Part shown: piece by piece, positions 1-7,421 of the stretch | How the letters are laid out: the number at the start of each line of letters is the position of its first letter | Position numbering within the stretch: the stretch's first letter is position 1 | Origin: Streptomyces nigrescens | GTDB taxonomy: Bacteria; Actinomycetota; Actinomycetes; Streptomycetales; Streptomycetaceae | NCBI GenBank assembly: GCA_024349765.1 | Contig: AP026073.1 | Coordinates: 3,968,001-4,032,000 of the forward strand | Direction of reading: 5' to 3' | Length of the DNA: 64,000 nucleotides | Translations under genes and position numbers: made by a program | The notes under the pieces: generated by a model | Told to the model about the DNA's origin: nothing | What the model saw: only the letters and a program-made list of their open reading frames with translations | Databases searched by the model: none

Positions 1-253
1 GTCTGATCACGGGTGGCGACCCATCAGGCGGACCAAGCCGTCCTGCCGGGAGCCCGGGCCGGACGGCGGACTGATTCCTTCCAGGCCCTCCCGAAGAACC
101 CAACACGATCGGGAGCGCGAGGCGTCAGCCCGCCACTGCGAGAGCGCGTATCGGTGGAATGACCGATGTGCGGGGCAGGGGGCGTGATTCATAGTCCTGG
201 GGAGATCGTTTGCGGGCGGCCGAGGTGCGCCCGGTTTTCGAAAGGACCCTTCT

Positions 254-1966
254 GTGGACACGTATGCGGATCTGGTGTTTCTCGGCGGGCAGGTGGTCAC
301 GGTCGATGCGGAGTTTTCCGTCGCCTCGGCCCTGGCGGTGACCGGCGGGGTCATCAGCGCCGTCGGCGGGCGGGACGACGTCGCGCCGCTTGTCGGGCCC
401 GACACCCGCGTCGTCGACCTGCGGGGAGCGACGCTGCTTCCCGGCATCAACGATTCCCACCTGCACGGATGTGCCTTCGGCATGGCGACGCCGCCGCTCT
501 CCCTGGACCTCGGCCATCCCACCGTGTCCTCCCTCGCGGACGTGGCCGAGGCGGTACAGGAAGCCGTCGGTCAGGTACCGGGCGGGCAGTGGATCACGGG
601 GCACGGCTGGGATCCCGGATTCCTCGACGAGTGCGTCACCGATCCTTCGCGGCAGCCCTCCCGGCGCGACCTCGACGCCGTGAGCCCGGACCACCCCGTC
701 GTCCTGTACTCCTTCTCCGGGCACGCCACCTGGGTCAACTCCAAGGCCCTTGAGCTCATCGGGATCGACCGGCACACCGTCGCGCCGCCCGGCGGTGCCA
801 TCGTCGTGGACGACGCCGGGGAGCCGACCGGGCTGCTCCACGAGGGGGCCCAGGCTCTCGTCCAGAACGCGCTGCCGCCGCTCAGTCGGCAGGAACGGAC
901 CGACGCGATCCGGTCGACCCTGGCCACGCTCGCCCGGCTCGGCGTGACCAGCTACACCGAGCCCGGGCTCGGCCCCGGCGGCGACGGCATCATGCGGGGC
1001 GCGCTCGGCGCGCAGACCCTCGACGTCTACCGCCAGCTGCTGGCCGAGGGCGAACTGACCGCCCGCGTCGGCGTCTTGGTCCTGCCCACCGGAATGGCGA
1101 GCACCGCCGAGGAGTTCGCCCGCACCCTCACCGCCCTCGACGACTCCGGCGCGTCCGGCGACGCCGATCCGCGCCGCCTCGCGATCCACGGAGTCAAGAT
1201 CTTCGCCGACGGCATCGTCCCCAACAAGACGGCCTGGATGCACGAGCCGTACGTCGGCGGCGGCTGTGGCTCCCTGTGCGTCGGCGGCGAGACCGACGCC
1301 GAGCGGATCGCCGAGATCGACGCCATGATCCGGCATGCCCACGCCGCCGGACATCAGTTGGGCGTCCACGTCACCGGCGACCGGGCCTGCGACTCCGTCG
1401 CGGACGCCTTCGCCGCGGCCGCGGCAGAGCACCCGCGGCCCGACGCCCGCCACTACGTCATCCACGGCGACTTCCTCACCGCGCACAGCATGAAGGTACT
1501 GGCCGCGCACGGCTTCGGCGTCAACATGAACCCCACCATCAAATGGACCGTCGCCGACATGGAGGAGGAGTTCGTCGGCGCCGAACGGGCCGCGTACGCA
1601 TGGCCCTACCGCGATGCCATCGACGCCGGTGTGCGGGTCGCGAGCGGGTCCGACGCCCCCGTCACGTACCCGGACTGGCGCCAGGGTGTCGCCACCATGG
1701 TGCTGCGCGAATCGAAGGCCGCCGGCCGGGTCAGCGGACCCGAGCAGCGCATCGGCCTGGCGGAGGCGATCCGCACGTACACGATCGATGCGGCATGGCA
1801 GGACTTCGCCGACGACTGGAAGGGCTCCCTGGAGCCGGGCAAGGTCGCCGACCTGTGCGTGCTCGACGGTGACCTGCTCGGCGCCGACCCCCACGACATC
1901 CCGCAGATGCCCGTCGTCCTCACCGTCATGGACGGGCAGGTCGTGCACGACGCCCTTCGCGATTGA
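254..1966 (+). CDS. Amidohydrolase family protein (YtcJ-like, Amidohydro_3)
   Basis: A 570-aa metal-dependent amidohydrolase, probably cytoplasmic, acting on an unknown amide or cyclic substrate. The start is GTG after GAAAGGACC. Visible features are the family's PGINDSHLH segment near residues 63-71 (metal-binding His69 and His71), a mid-protein IHGVKIFADG segment where the family carries its bridging Lys, later HVTGDRACDS and IHGDFL blocks with metal-ligand His, and the SGSDAPVTYPDW block with the catalytic Asp. It ends with an amidohydrolase-type small beta domain (GSLEPGKVADLCVLDGD). The length fits the YtcJ family, which includes N-substituted formamide deformylase-like enzymes. The LuxR gene follows 31 bp downstream in the same direction, so co-transcription is possible. 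Substrate cannot be inferred. Confidence 0.85.
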   Translation: MDTYADLVFLGGQVVTVDAEFSVASALAVTGGVISAVGGRDDVAPLVGPDTRVVDLRGATLLPGINDSHLHGCAFGMATPPLSLDLGHPTVSSLADVAEAVQEAVGQVPGGQWITGHGWDPGFLDECVTDPSRQPSRRDLDAVSPDHPVVLYSFSGHATWVNSKALELIGIDRHTVAPPGGAIVVDDAGEPTGLLHEGAQALVQNALPPLSRQERTDAIRSTLATLARLGVTSYTEPGLGPGGDGIMRGALGAQTLDVYRQLLAEGELTARVGVLVLPTGMASTAEEFARTLTALDDSGASGDADPRRLAIHGVKIFADGIVPNKTAWMHEPYVGGGCGSLCVGGETDAERIAEIDAMIRHAHAAGHQLGVHVTGDRACDSVADAFAAAAAEHPRPDARHYVIHGDFLTAHSMKVLAAHGFGVNMNPTIKWTVADMEEEFVGAERAAYAWPYRDAIDAGVRVASGSDAPVTYPDWRQGVATMVLRESKAAGRVSGPEQRIGLAEAIRTYTIDAAWQDFADDWKGSLEPGKVADLCVLDGDLLGADPHDIPQMPVVLTVMDGQVVHDALRD

Positions 1967-1997
1967 CCTGTTCCGGAGAAATGATCATCCTTGGAGG

Positions 1998-2777
1998 ATG
2001 GCAGCGGAACGGAGCACGACGGACATCCTGCACGCGGCTGTCCACGTCCGTGAGGCCGCCAGGAACGCCACGAGTGGCGCGAGGGGCGCGAGTGGTTTCG
2101 ACACGGTCCTGACGGCGCTGTCGGAGGTGATGGAGTACGACCACGCCTCCCTGACCCGATGGGATCCGGTGCATCGGCGCCACACCACCCTGGCCGGGAG
2201 CTACCCGGACGACGCCACGGCCTACATCGAGACCCACCTCCACCACGACCCGGTGTTCCCCGTGCTCCGCAGCCCGGCCCGCGGTGGTCTCTGGCTCAGT
2301 GACGTCCCCCGGCAGCTCCTTGCCACATCTCCCGGATTCCAGGAAGTGCTGCGTCCCCTCGGCATCGAGGGCGGCGTGGCCCAGTGCCTGTTCAACTCCG
2401 ACGGCCGGTACGTCGGCATGCTGAACGTCAGCACCCGCCGACCGCGGCGCGCGCCCGATCCGGCGCGCGCCGTCGTCACCCTCCTCACCGAGGCCCTCGC
2501 CGCGGCCGTCGCCCGAGGAGGCCCGCTGCCCGAAGAGGCCACCGCGGCCGACCCCGCCGCGGACACGCGGCGGCGCGGCGGGCTCTCGCCACGGGAGGTC
2601 CAGGTGCTGGCCGAACTGACCGCCGGCCGCACCAACAGAGAGATCGCCGAGCGGCTGTGTATCACGCCGCGCACCGTAGGGACCCACATCGAGCACATCC
2701 TCGCCAAGCTGGACCTCCCCAACCGCGCGGCCGCCGCCGCCCGAGCCGTCGCCTGGGGAATCGAACCCTCCCACTGA
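1998..2777 (+). CDS. LuxR-family transcriptional regulator with GAF-like N-terminus
   Basis: About 259 aa. The C-terminal ~60 residues form a textbook LuxR/FixJ helix-turn-helix (LSPREVQVLAELTAGRTNRE, then ITPRTVGTHIEHIL). The N-terminal half, with an MEYDHASLTRWDP segment and an alternating hydrophobic pattern, looks like a GAF-type sensing domain rather than a receiver; no phosphorylatable Asp pocket is evident. The ATG at 1998 directly abuts GGAGG, a short spacing, so the exact start is uncertain. It lies just behind the amidohydrolase and may regulate it. The signal sensed is unknown. Confidence 0.82.
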   Translation: MAAERSTTDILHAAVHVREAARNATSGARGASGFDTVLTALSEVMEYDHASLTRWDPVHRRHTTLAGSYPDDATAYIETHLHHDPVFPVLRSPARGGLWLSDVPRQLLATSPGFQEVLRPLGIEGGVAQCLFNSDGRYVGMLNVSTRRPRRAPDPARAVVTLLTEALAAAVARGGPLPEEATAADPAADTRRRGGLSPREVQVLAELTAGRTNREIAERLCITPRTVGTHIEHILAKLDLPNRAAAAARAVAWGIEPSH

Positions 2778-2869
2778 TGCGAGCCCCGCGGCGCACAACG
2801 TCCGAACCGCGAGTGGTCCCCCTGAACATCCCGATGTGGTTCACTTCACGGCTACGTCGTAGCGGGGCC

Positions 2870-3306
2870 CGGCGTCTATTCCTCCTGCCGTCGATGATCC
2901 CGGTGTTTCCGCCGGCGCTGAGGTGGTCGACGACCTCAGCCAGGGTCTGCGGCCGCACGCCCGGGTTAATGGTGCAGCCTTGCTGGGCAAGCGGTGGCCG
3001 CACCTCGCCGATTTCGCGGGTGATGGTGGAGCGGTCGACGCCGAACCAGCAGGCCGGCACATCGTGCGTGGCGGCGTGCCGGAGCTGCACGAGCGCGGCC
3101 AGAAGCCGGTCGACGAACACCAGTTGGTGCTTCGCGCCCGCTCCCACAGCCCTCTTCCGTGGCCTGGATGCGAGCTTGCTCTGGTGCCGTTCGTGCCACA
3201 ACGGGCCTATCGCGGCGACGAGTTCAGGGATCACATCAGCCGACAGGCCCGTGATCCTCCGGTCTAGTGATCGCTGCACGAGACGCGTTCCCCACCGAAC
3301 GACCAT
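2870..3306 (-). pseudogene. Truncated IS5-type transposase (HTH_Tnp_4 region only)
   Basis: Reverse-strand stub with the N-terminal helix-turn-helix of DDE_Tnp_4-type transposases: a basic segment, KHQLVFVDRLLAALVQLRHA, then FGVDRSTITREIGEVRPPLA and a TLAEVVDHL...TGIIDG block. The reading frame loses similarity just after the IIDG motif, so the catalytic DDE domain is missing. The likely start is ATG at 3306. It is a dead remnant and one of several transposase N-termini in this window. Confidence 0.7.
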
Positions 3307-3330
3307 GAGCTCGTTAGCTGACGCACACAA

Positions 3331-3367
3331 GGCCCGCACCACCCGGAGTGCTCCGGGGGTGTGGGCC
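3331..3367 (-). terminator. GC-rich hairpin terminator
   Basis: The arms GGCCC-CACC-CCGGA and their complement pair across a three-base loop (about 17 bp stem with mismatches). It sits downstream of the reverse-strand genes at 3396-4372 and before the transposase stub. Streptomyces terminators often lack a U-tract, as here on the minus strand; on the plus strand a TTTT follows. Confidence 0.55.
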
Positions 3368-3395
3368 GTGTTTTGCGTTCAGGACCAGCCCTGCC

Positions 3396-3524
3396 TCAGG
3401 CCGGCTGCTCCTGCTCGGTCAGCTCCCGCAGCAGCGCGTGGTACGCCTCAAGGTGGTGCTGTAGGGCTGCCTGGCCGCACCCCTGCGGCGTCTCCTGGTC
3501 AGTCCCGGACGGGGGCGCGATCAC
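3396..3524 (-). CDS. Small hypothetical protein, possibly frameshifted remnant
   Basis: A 42-aa reading frame from GTG at 3524, rich in Glu and Leu at the C-terminus (LEAYHALLRELTEQEQPA), which looks like genuine amphipathic helix. There is no convincing ribosome site. The frame immediately upstream on the same strand reads MTKGLGAKPVDGAPS...GCGAVVRRDRAPVRD before a stop, and the two halves together would make a ~75-aa Cys-containing protein, so this may be a frameshifted gene. It lies just downstream of the winged-helix regulator and before a terminator. Function unknown. Confidence 0.35.
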   Translation of the reverse strand: MIAPPSGTDQETPQGCGQAALQHHLEAYHALLRELTEQEQPA

Positions 3525-3608
3525 GGCGCACCACTGCCCCGCACCCGAATCGCTCCGGGGAGGGCGCCCCGTCAACTGGCTTGGCTCCGAGCCCTTTGGT
3601 CATCCGCC

Positions 3609-3920
3609 TCACGCGCCTCGCTCCTGCGGTTCGCGTGCCGCCGCCACAATCCTCTCCAGGGCCGCGGCGTGCCGCTGGAACGCCCACCGGCCGTGCGCGG
3701 TGAGCCGGACGTGGGTGTGCCGCCCCGTACGGTTTCGAGTCTTGCGCACCTCGACGTACCCGGCCTCCGCCAGCGAGGCGACCTGCTTGGAGAGGGCTGA
3801 GTCGCTGGTTTCCACCTTGTCCCGCACGAAGCCGAACTCCACCCAGTCGGCCGGAGCCAGCAGCGCGACGACCGAGAGCCGGGCCGGTACGTGCAGGAAC
3901 TCGTCGAAGTCCGGGTCCAT
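3609..3920 (-). CDS. Winged-helix transcriptional regulator (MarR/ArsR-like, HTH_34-type)
   Basis: 103 aa containing a single winged-helix domain: LLAPADWVEFGFVRDKV, then SDSALSKQVASLAEAGYVEVRK as helix-turn-helix and the wing TGRHTHVRLTAHG, followed by a C-terminal dimerisation-type helix. It is of the short single-domain regulator type often paired with a membrane protein. Its ATG overlaps the stop of the upstream membrane gene (TGATG), so translation is coupled. The 12-bp inverted repeat upstream of the operon (4425-4455) is a plausible binding site for this protein; that link is inference. Confidence 0.8.
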   Translation of the reverse strand: MDPDFDEFLHVPARLSVVALLAPADWVEFGFVRDKVETSDSALSKQVASLAEAGYVEVRKTRNRTGRHTHVRLTAHGRWAFQRHAAALERIVAAAREPQERGA

Positions 3921-4372
3921 CAGACGTGGCCGTCCCGGCGCGTGATGGCCTTGATGATCGGGCGGGTCACATACCCCGCCACGAGGGTCGCAACGGCCGC
4001 GACGGCGCCGGCGATCACGCCGGGCTCCGGGAGCTTGAGCAGCCGGGCGCCGATCACCGCCGCCACGAGGATCACGGTGACAACGCCCCCCACCCATACG
4101 GAGAACGCCCACTCCGCACCGGATGGCTTCCGGCGGACCGGGGCCCGCCGCTGATGCACGAACAGCATGACTGCCATCAGCGCACCCGCCGCCAGGAGGG
4201 TGAGGGTGCGCCAGGGGTTAGGAAGATCGACGGCCGCGCTGAAGCCGAATACGGCCAGCGCGGTGAGGAGCATGTAGGGGAGCGAGGAGCTGTGGCGCAC
4301 ATACGCGTCACGGGTCTGCTCCTGGTGCTGGTGTATTGCGTCGAGCGCGGTCCGCGCGTCGTACGAGGTCAT
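3920..4372 (-). CDS. Small membrane protein co-transcribed with winged-helix regulator
   Basis: About 150 aa with four predicted membrane segments: SSLPYMLLTALAVFGF, LTLLAAGALMAVMLFV, VWVGGVVTVILVAAVIG and GVIAGAVAAVATLVAGYV. The N-terminus is a soluble amphipathic helix (residues ~1-30). ATG at 4372 has an AGGGGGA ribosome site five bases upstream and is preferred; an in-frame ATG at 4414 (MSKYLG) is the alternative, with a weaker GGTGG site. The stop overlaps the start of the regulator downstream. It may be the regulated partner or a signal-sensing partner. No enzyme motif is visible. Confidence 0.7.
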   Translation of the reverse strand: MTSYDARTALDAIHQHQEQTRDAYVRHSSSLPYMLLTALAVFGFSAAVDLPNPWRTLTLLAAGALMAVMLFVHQRRAPVRRKPSGAEWAFSVWVGGVVTVILVAAVIGARLLKLPEPGVIAGAVAAVATLVAGYVTRPIIKAITRRDGHV

Positions 4373-4424
4373 GGGTCCCCCTGGTCGTGCTGGTTGTCCG
4401 AGGTACTTGCTCATGGAGAAAGTA

Positions 4425-4455
4425 CCACCTTCTTTCCTGTCGAGAAAGAAGGTGG
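4425..4455. promoter_or_regulatory. 12-bp perfect inverted repeat, candidate operator
   Basis: CCACCTTCTTTC (4425-4436) and its exact complement GAAAGAAGGTGG (4444-4455) flank a seven-base spacer. It lies 11-42 bp upstream of the distal start (4414) of the membrane protein/winged-helix operon. It is not GC-rich enough, and has no U-tract, to be a typical terminator, so an operator for the winged-helix protein is the best reading. Confidence 0.5.
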
Positions 4456-4484
4456 GGCTGCGGGTATCCGGTCGCTGACGGCGC

Positions 4485-4660
4485 TCAGGCAGCCCGCGGA
4501 TCGGCGGTCAGGCGCGGCGACTCCAGCCCGCGGGCCAGCGCGGTGCGCACAATCGGCGCTTCCGCGCGGGCGAGGGCGGTACCGAGGCAGTAGTGCAGGC
4601 CGCCGCCGCAACCGAGGTGGGTGTCGTCCCGGCGGTCTGGGACCAACCGGTGGGGGCCCG
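4485..4660 (-). pseudogene. Cytochrome P450 C-terminal stub
   Basis: A short reverse-strand frame ending in TGA at 4485 reads LGCGGGLHYCLGTALARAE, the haem-binding loop and start of helix L of a bacterial P450 (haem-ligating Cys in HYCLG), followed by a normal C-terminus. Everything upstream of the haem loop has been replaced by a transposase stub, so it cannot make a functional enzyme. It marks the former presence of a CYP gene. Confidence 0.75.
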
Positions 4661-4986
4661 GGGACGGCGCGGTTCGCGATTGCCCGCGGCGCTCGGGCGA
4701 TGGTGGAGCGCTCCAGGCCGTACAGCCTGGCGAGAGCGGCGTGCGGGAGCTGGTGACGCAGATGGATCAGGGTGATCAGGACTGGGTCGGTGAAGACCAG
4801 GTCGTGCTTGGGCCCAGAGCCCGGCTGTTGCTCGTGCTGCCCGCCGCGCCGTTCGTGCAGTGCGGACTCACACCGCGCGGTCCACGGGCCGGCCAACTCC
4901 TCGATCAAGCCGCCGAGATGTGCAAGGGAGATGCCGGCGAAGGCAGGATGGGACAAGGCCGTACGGGCCCATTCCTTCGTCGTCAC
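4640..4986 (-). pseudogene. Transposase N-terminal stub (HTH_Tnp_4/IS5-type)
   Basis: From ATG at 4986 the frame reads ALSHPAFAGISLAHLGGLIEE, a KHDLVFTDPVLITLIHLRHQ segment and LARLYGLERSTIARA, the helix-turn-helix part of DDE_Tnp_4 transposases. Similarity stops near 4650, where the P450 stub begins in another frame. The catalytic domain is absent. Confidence 0.65.
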
Positions 4987-5099
4987 ACGCGAGGAAACCG
5001 TGTGCTCGTCTCCGGGTCAGGTCCGACTTCTGCCCCATCCCATCTGTGGCCGGGGCCCGTCTCGCAGCCCGCAGAAACCATCGCATGTTAGGAAACCTG

Positions 5100-5633
5100 A
5101 TGAATTCCTCCATCGGAGAGCTCACGGAACTGATCCAGCCCCCCTCCGTTCGTAGAGACAAGGACTGGGCCAGCGCCGAGCACGCCCTCGGCATCCGGCT
5201 ACCAGCCGACTACAAAGAGCTCATCGAAACCTACGGAGGCAGCAACTGGGACGACTACCTCTACGTCCTGGAACCCGGCTGCCCCAATGACAACTACGAC
5301 CTCATCGAGTGGGAAGACCAGCAGGCCGAAGCGCTCGAAGGTCTGTGGGAGTTCGAGAAGAAGCCGGCCGAACTCGAGGACGAAGGAGTTCGGGTCATCC
5401 CCTGGGCCACCACCGACAACGGGGAATGTCTCTACTGGCTCATCCGCCCCGGCCGAGATCCGGAAAGCTGGACCGTCATGGTCAATGAGGCACGTGGCGA
5501 ACGTTGGGAACACTTCCCTCACACCTGCACACGGTTTCTGGCCTCCGCCCTCACAGGTGACCTGCGCTCCAATATCCTTTCCTCACGCTTCCCGCTCCCC
5601 GTTCATGAGTTCCGGCAACTCCATGTGATGTAG
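5100..5633 (+). CDS. SMI1/KNR4 family protein
   Basis: A 177-aa soluble acidic protein with the SMI1_KNR4 fold signature: WASAEHALGIRLPADYKELIETYGG near the N-terminus, then a DDYLYVLEPG segment, a VIPWATTDNGECLYWLI strand pair and WEHFPHTCTRFLASALTGD near the end. ATG at 5100 has AGGAAA upstream; an in-frame ATG at 5085 is possible. Bacterial SMI1 proteins are often immunity proteins for polymorphic toxins, or general binding proteins. No toxin gene is adjacent here, so its partner is unknown. Confidence 0.8.
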   Translation: MNSSIGELTELIQPPSVRRDKDWASAEHALGIRLPADYKELIETYGGSNWDDYLYVLEPGCPNDNYDLIEWEDQQAEALEGLWEFEKKPAELEDEGVRVIPWATTDNGECLYWLIRPGRDPESWTVMVNEARGERWEHFPHTCTRFLASALTGDLRSNILSSRFPLPVHEFRQLHVM

Positions 5634-5644
5634 GTCGGCGCCCC

Positions 5645-5885
5645 CTACTCGGGAAGATCGGTTCGTAAGACCGGATCCCAGAGTGCGGCGTAGATCCACA
5701 TACGCATGGAGCGGAACGACGGACCAGTCGGAGAGTCGTAAGGGGCGGAGGTGCCGCTGGAGAGCTTCCGGTTGGCCTCCGCTCGAGCGGAGGTGAACCA
5801 GCGGCAACGAGGCCCCAGGACGTCGTCTACCCGTGTCTTGGGGTGCCCGCCGAGGACCATGACCGGCGGCCCGTCCCAGCCGGGC
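5645..5885 (-). pseudogene. C-terminal fragment of a conserved hypothetical protein
   Basis: The reverse-strand frame ending at 5645 reads as ordered protein over its last ~80 residues (GWDGPPVMVLGGHPKTRVDD, then CRWFTSARAEANRKLSSG and MRMWIYAALWDPVLR). Upstream in the same frame the sequence turns into low-complexity shadow. It looks like the tail of a real gene whose N-terminus was removed. I do not recognise the family. Confidence 0.4.
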
Positions 5886-6165
5886 TCGGGACGCTCATCG
5901 GGAGTGCGCGGGCCGGATTGCTGGTGTTGCTCGGAACTCCCATGAGTACGACTCAGCTGGTCGCCGTTACCGGGCAGGGGCAGGGGCAGGGGCAGGGGCT
6001 GGGGTCGGTGGGGCGGCATCTGCGAGTGCTGATGGACGCGGGGCTGGTGGAGCGGCGGCGGGCCGGGCGGGCGGTGCTGACGTGCGGACGGCGTCCGGGG
6101 AGGTGCTTGTGAAGGCGTCGGGGGCCGGTGCCGGTGACCGGGAGCCGGAACCGGGGATCCACTAG
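5843..6165 (+). pseudogene. Frameshifted ArsR-type regulator fragment
   Basis: The frame from about 5880 reads LGTLIGSARAGLLVLLGTPM, STTQLVAVTG and LGSVGRHLRVLMDAGLVERR, an ArsR winged helix-turn-helix. The normal C-terminal continuation (TASGEVLVKASGAGAGDREP, to TAG at 6163-6165) is in the next frame, so a base was lost or gained near 6085. A four-copy CAGGGG repeat inserts a GQ run between the two helices of the helix-turn-helix, which probably destroys it. The N-terminus is missing. Confidence 0.6.
5975..5998 (+). repeat. CAGGGG hexanucleotide repeat (4 copies)
   Basis: Four tandem CAGGGG units, followed by one variant unit (CTGGGG), inside the ArsR fragment. The unit is 6 bp, so copy-number change would keep the frame. 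A longer array of the same hexamer occurs on the other strand at 52465-52500. Confidence 0.8.
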
Positions 6166-6255
6166 CTGGGTGTGTTGTGCGGGCAGGTTGGTGACGCGGC
6201 TGGCGGTGCCGGTGCCAGCTCGTGCTGAGTGGCGGTTTACTCGGCATCGAGCCGG

Positions 6256-6514
6256 TGGTCGGCTCAGACATAGCTTCGGGGAGCAGGTGGGTGATGAAGG
6301 CGGTTCGGATGCGGTCGTCTTCGCCGACGATGACCTTGAGGGTGGGGGAGTAGCCGAGGAGTACTGGGCGGCACCGGCCGCACGGGGGGGCGACCCCGCG
6401 GTCGCGGTCGCCCACGGCGACGGTTGTGTCCAGCTCGTAGGCGGCCTGGGCGGCTGCGGTGCCGATGAGTACCAGCTCGGCGCAGGGGCCTTCGATGAAG
6501 TGGTGGGCGTTCAT
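6256..6514 (-). pseudogene. Truncated cytidine/blasticidin-S deaminase-like gene
   Basis: From 6514 the frame reads NAHHFIEGPCAELVLIGTAA and then GVAPPCGRCRPVLLGYSPTL, the cytidine-deaminase zinc site (CAE, and PCxxC with both Cys). The N-terminal third of the domain lies upstream out of frame or is lost, and after LLPEAMSEP the C-terminus diverges. The catalytic core is recognisable but probably not expressed as an active enzyme. The family deaminates cytidine-type nucleosides. Confidence 0.6.
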
Positions 6515-6576
6515 TGCGGTGACGATCGGGCAGTCCTGGTCGCGAGCCCATCATCCTTGCTGAAGCACCAGCCGTC

Positions 6577-6633
6577 AGGTTCTTCGTCTGCTGGTGGTAC
6601 ACGCTCACCGTCGCCTCTGACCTGTGGCAAAGG
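6577..6633 (+). pseudogene. Short coding remnant with WWY motif
   Basis: The plus strand reads RFFVCWWYTLTVASDLWQRV. A closely similar segment, RFCVYWWYSLQSGADLCKRG, occurs at 25502-25564, and the two also match at DNA level (about 21 of 23 bases around the WWY codons). Both sit at junctions between unrelated fragments. This suggests pieces of the same unrecognised protein family. Confidence 0.3.
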
Positions 6634-6987
6634 GTGGAATCGTCTGCCGCTGAGCCGAGTTGGTCCGCACCTGGTCCGGATCTTGGTCCGTGATCTGTGG
6701 TGTTGGCGTGCGAGTCCTGCGGTACGACATGGCACAGATGCTCGGGGGCACTCCAAACGCTTCCGACTGCACCCCCTCTCGACGATCCACTCATCGAGGT
6801 CTAGCGGCAAGTCGGTAGTGCGACGTAGAAACGGATTTGCCCCTACGTCCCGAAGCCCCTTCCCCTGATCGGTGCCCGGTTGTCCGGAGGGTCATCATCG
6901 GGATGTGAGCCAAATGGCAAGACCGCTTCCTGTGACCGTGGCGAGGGCTGCCACCGCCAAACCCTTGTCGGGCTGCCCCTGCAACCG

Positions 6988-7101
6988 TCACAGGCAAGGG
7001 GTTCGCGCCACCGCCAATGCGTTGATGGCCAGTGTCCCGAGGACGGCAACAAGGAGCGTTGTAGCAAGCACCAGTTGGACGTGCTCTGTGACGTTACCCA
7101 T
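6988..7101 (-). CDS. Possible 37-aa single-span membrane peptide
   Basis: ATG at 7101 opens a frame with one strongly hydrophobic segment (VQLVLATTLLVAVLGTLAIN) and a short polar tail. There is no clear ribosome-binding site, and the MITE at 7109-7180 lies directly upstream, so it may be the 3' end of a gene cut by that insertion. Confidence 0.2.
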   Translation of the reverse strand: MGNVTEHVQLVLATTLLVAVLGTLAINALAVARTPCL

Positions 7102-7108
7102 CCGCAAG

Positions 7109-7180
7109 TAAGAGATCCCGCGGGTAGGGGCGCCGTCGCGAGCGCCGCGATACCGCCGCCCGGACCAGCGGAATCTCTTA
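7109..7180. mobile_element. 72-bp MITE related to the IS at 8669-9645
   Basis: The left end TAAGAGATCCCGCGGG and the right end (complement TAAGAGATTCCGCTGG) form ~20-bp imperfect terminal inverted repeats (about 16 of 20 matched). They resemble the ends of the IS5-type element 1.5 kb downstream (TAAGAGATTTCGCGGG and TTAGAGATTCCGCGGG). There is no coding capacity in between. It is a miniature non-autonomous derivative that could be mobilised by that family's transposase. Confidence 0.7.
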
Positions 7181-7383
7181 GTGATCGAGCGATGATCGGT
7201 CGTGGCGACGGACCCGCGAGGGCGGCTTTGCCGTCGGGGGGCTGAGTAGTGCCCCACACGCTCGGCCGAGAATTGACAGTTTGTTACTCGCTACCACTGG
7301 GTTCTCTGGTACGTCTGGCCGAAACGGTCGAAACCTGACACGGCGCACATGCCCCACGCCTCCGAATTCCGGACCGAGACGTA

Positions 7384-7414
7384 TTGCGTTAGAGCGCACT
7401 CCAACTTCTAGCTT
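7384..7414 (+). promoter_or_regulatory. MerR-type promoter with 19-bp spacer
   Basis: TTGCGT (-35, 7384-7389) and TAGCTT (-10, 7409-7414) are separated by 19 bp, the overlong spacing typical of MerR-activated promoters, with GAGCGCACTCCAACTT in the spacer. Transcription would begin at or next to the ATG at 7422, so the mRNA is probably leaderless. The spacer motif matches the palindrome upstream of the SDR at 41422. Confidence 0.55.
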
Positions 7415-7421
7415 CGGAAGC

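Noticed and set aside
125..1948. 607-codon open frame antisense to the amidohydrolase
   Set aside because: It mirrors the codon-position GC bias of the real gene, is rich in Gly/Val/Asp/Arg, has no motif, and the plus-strand protein has clear family signatures.
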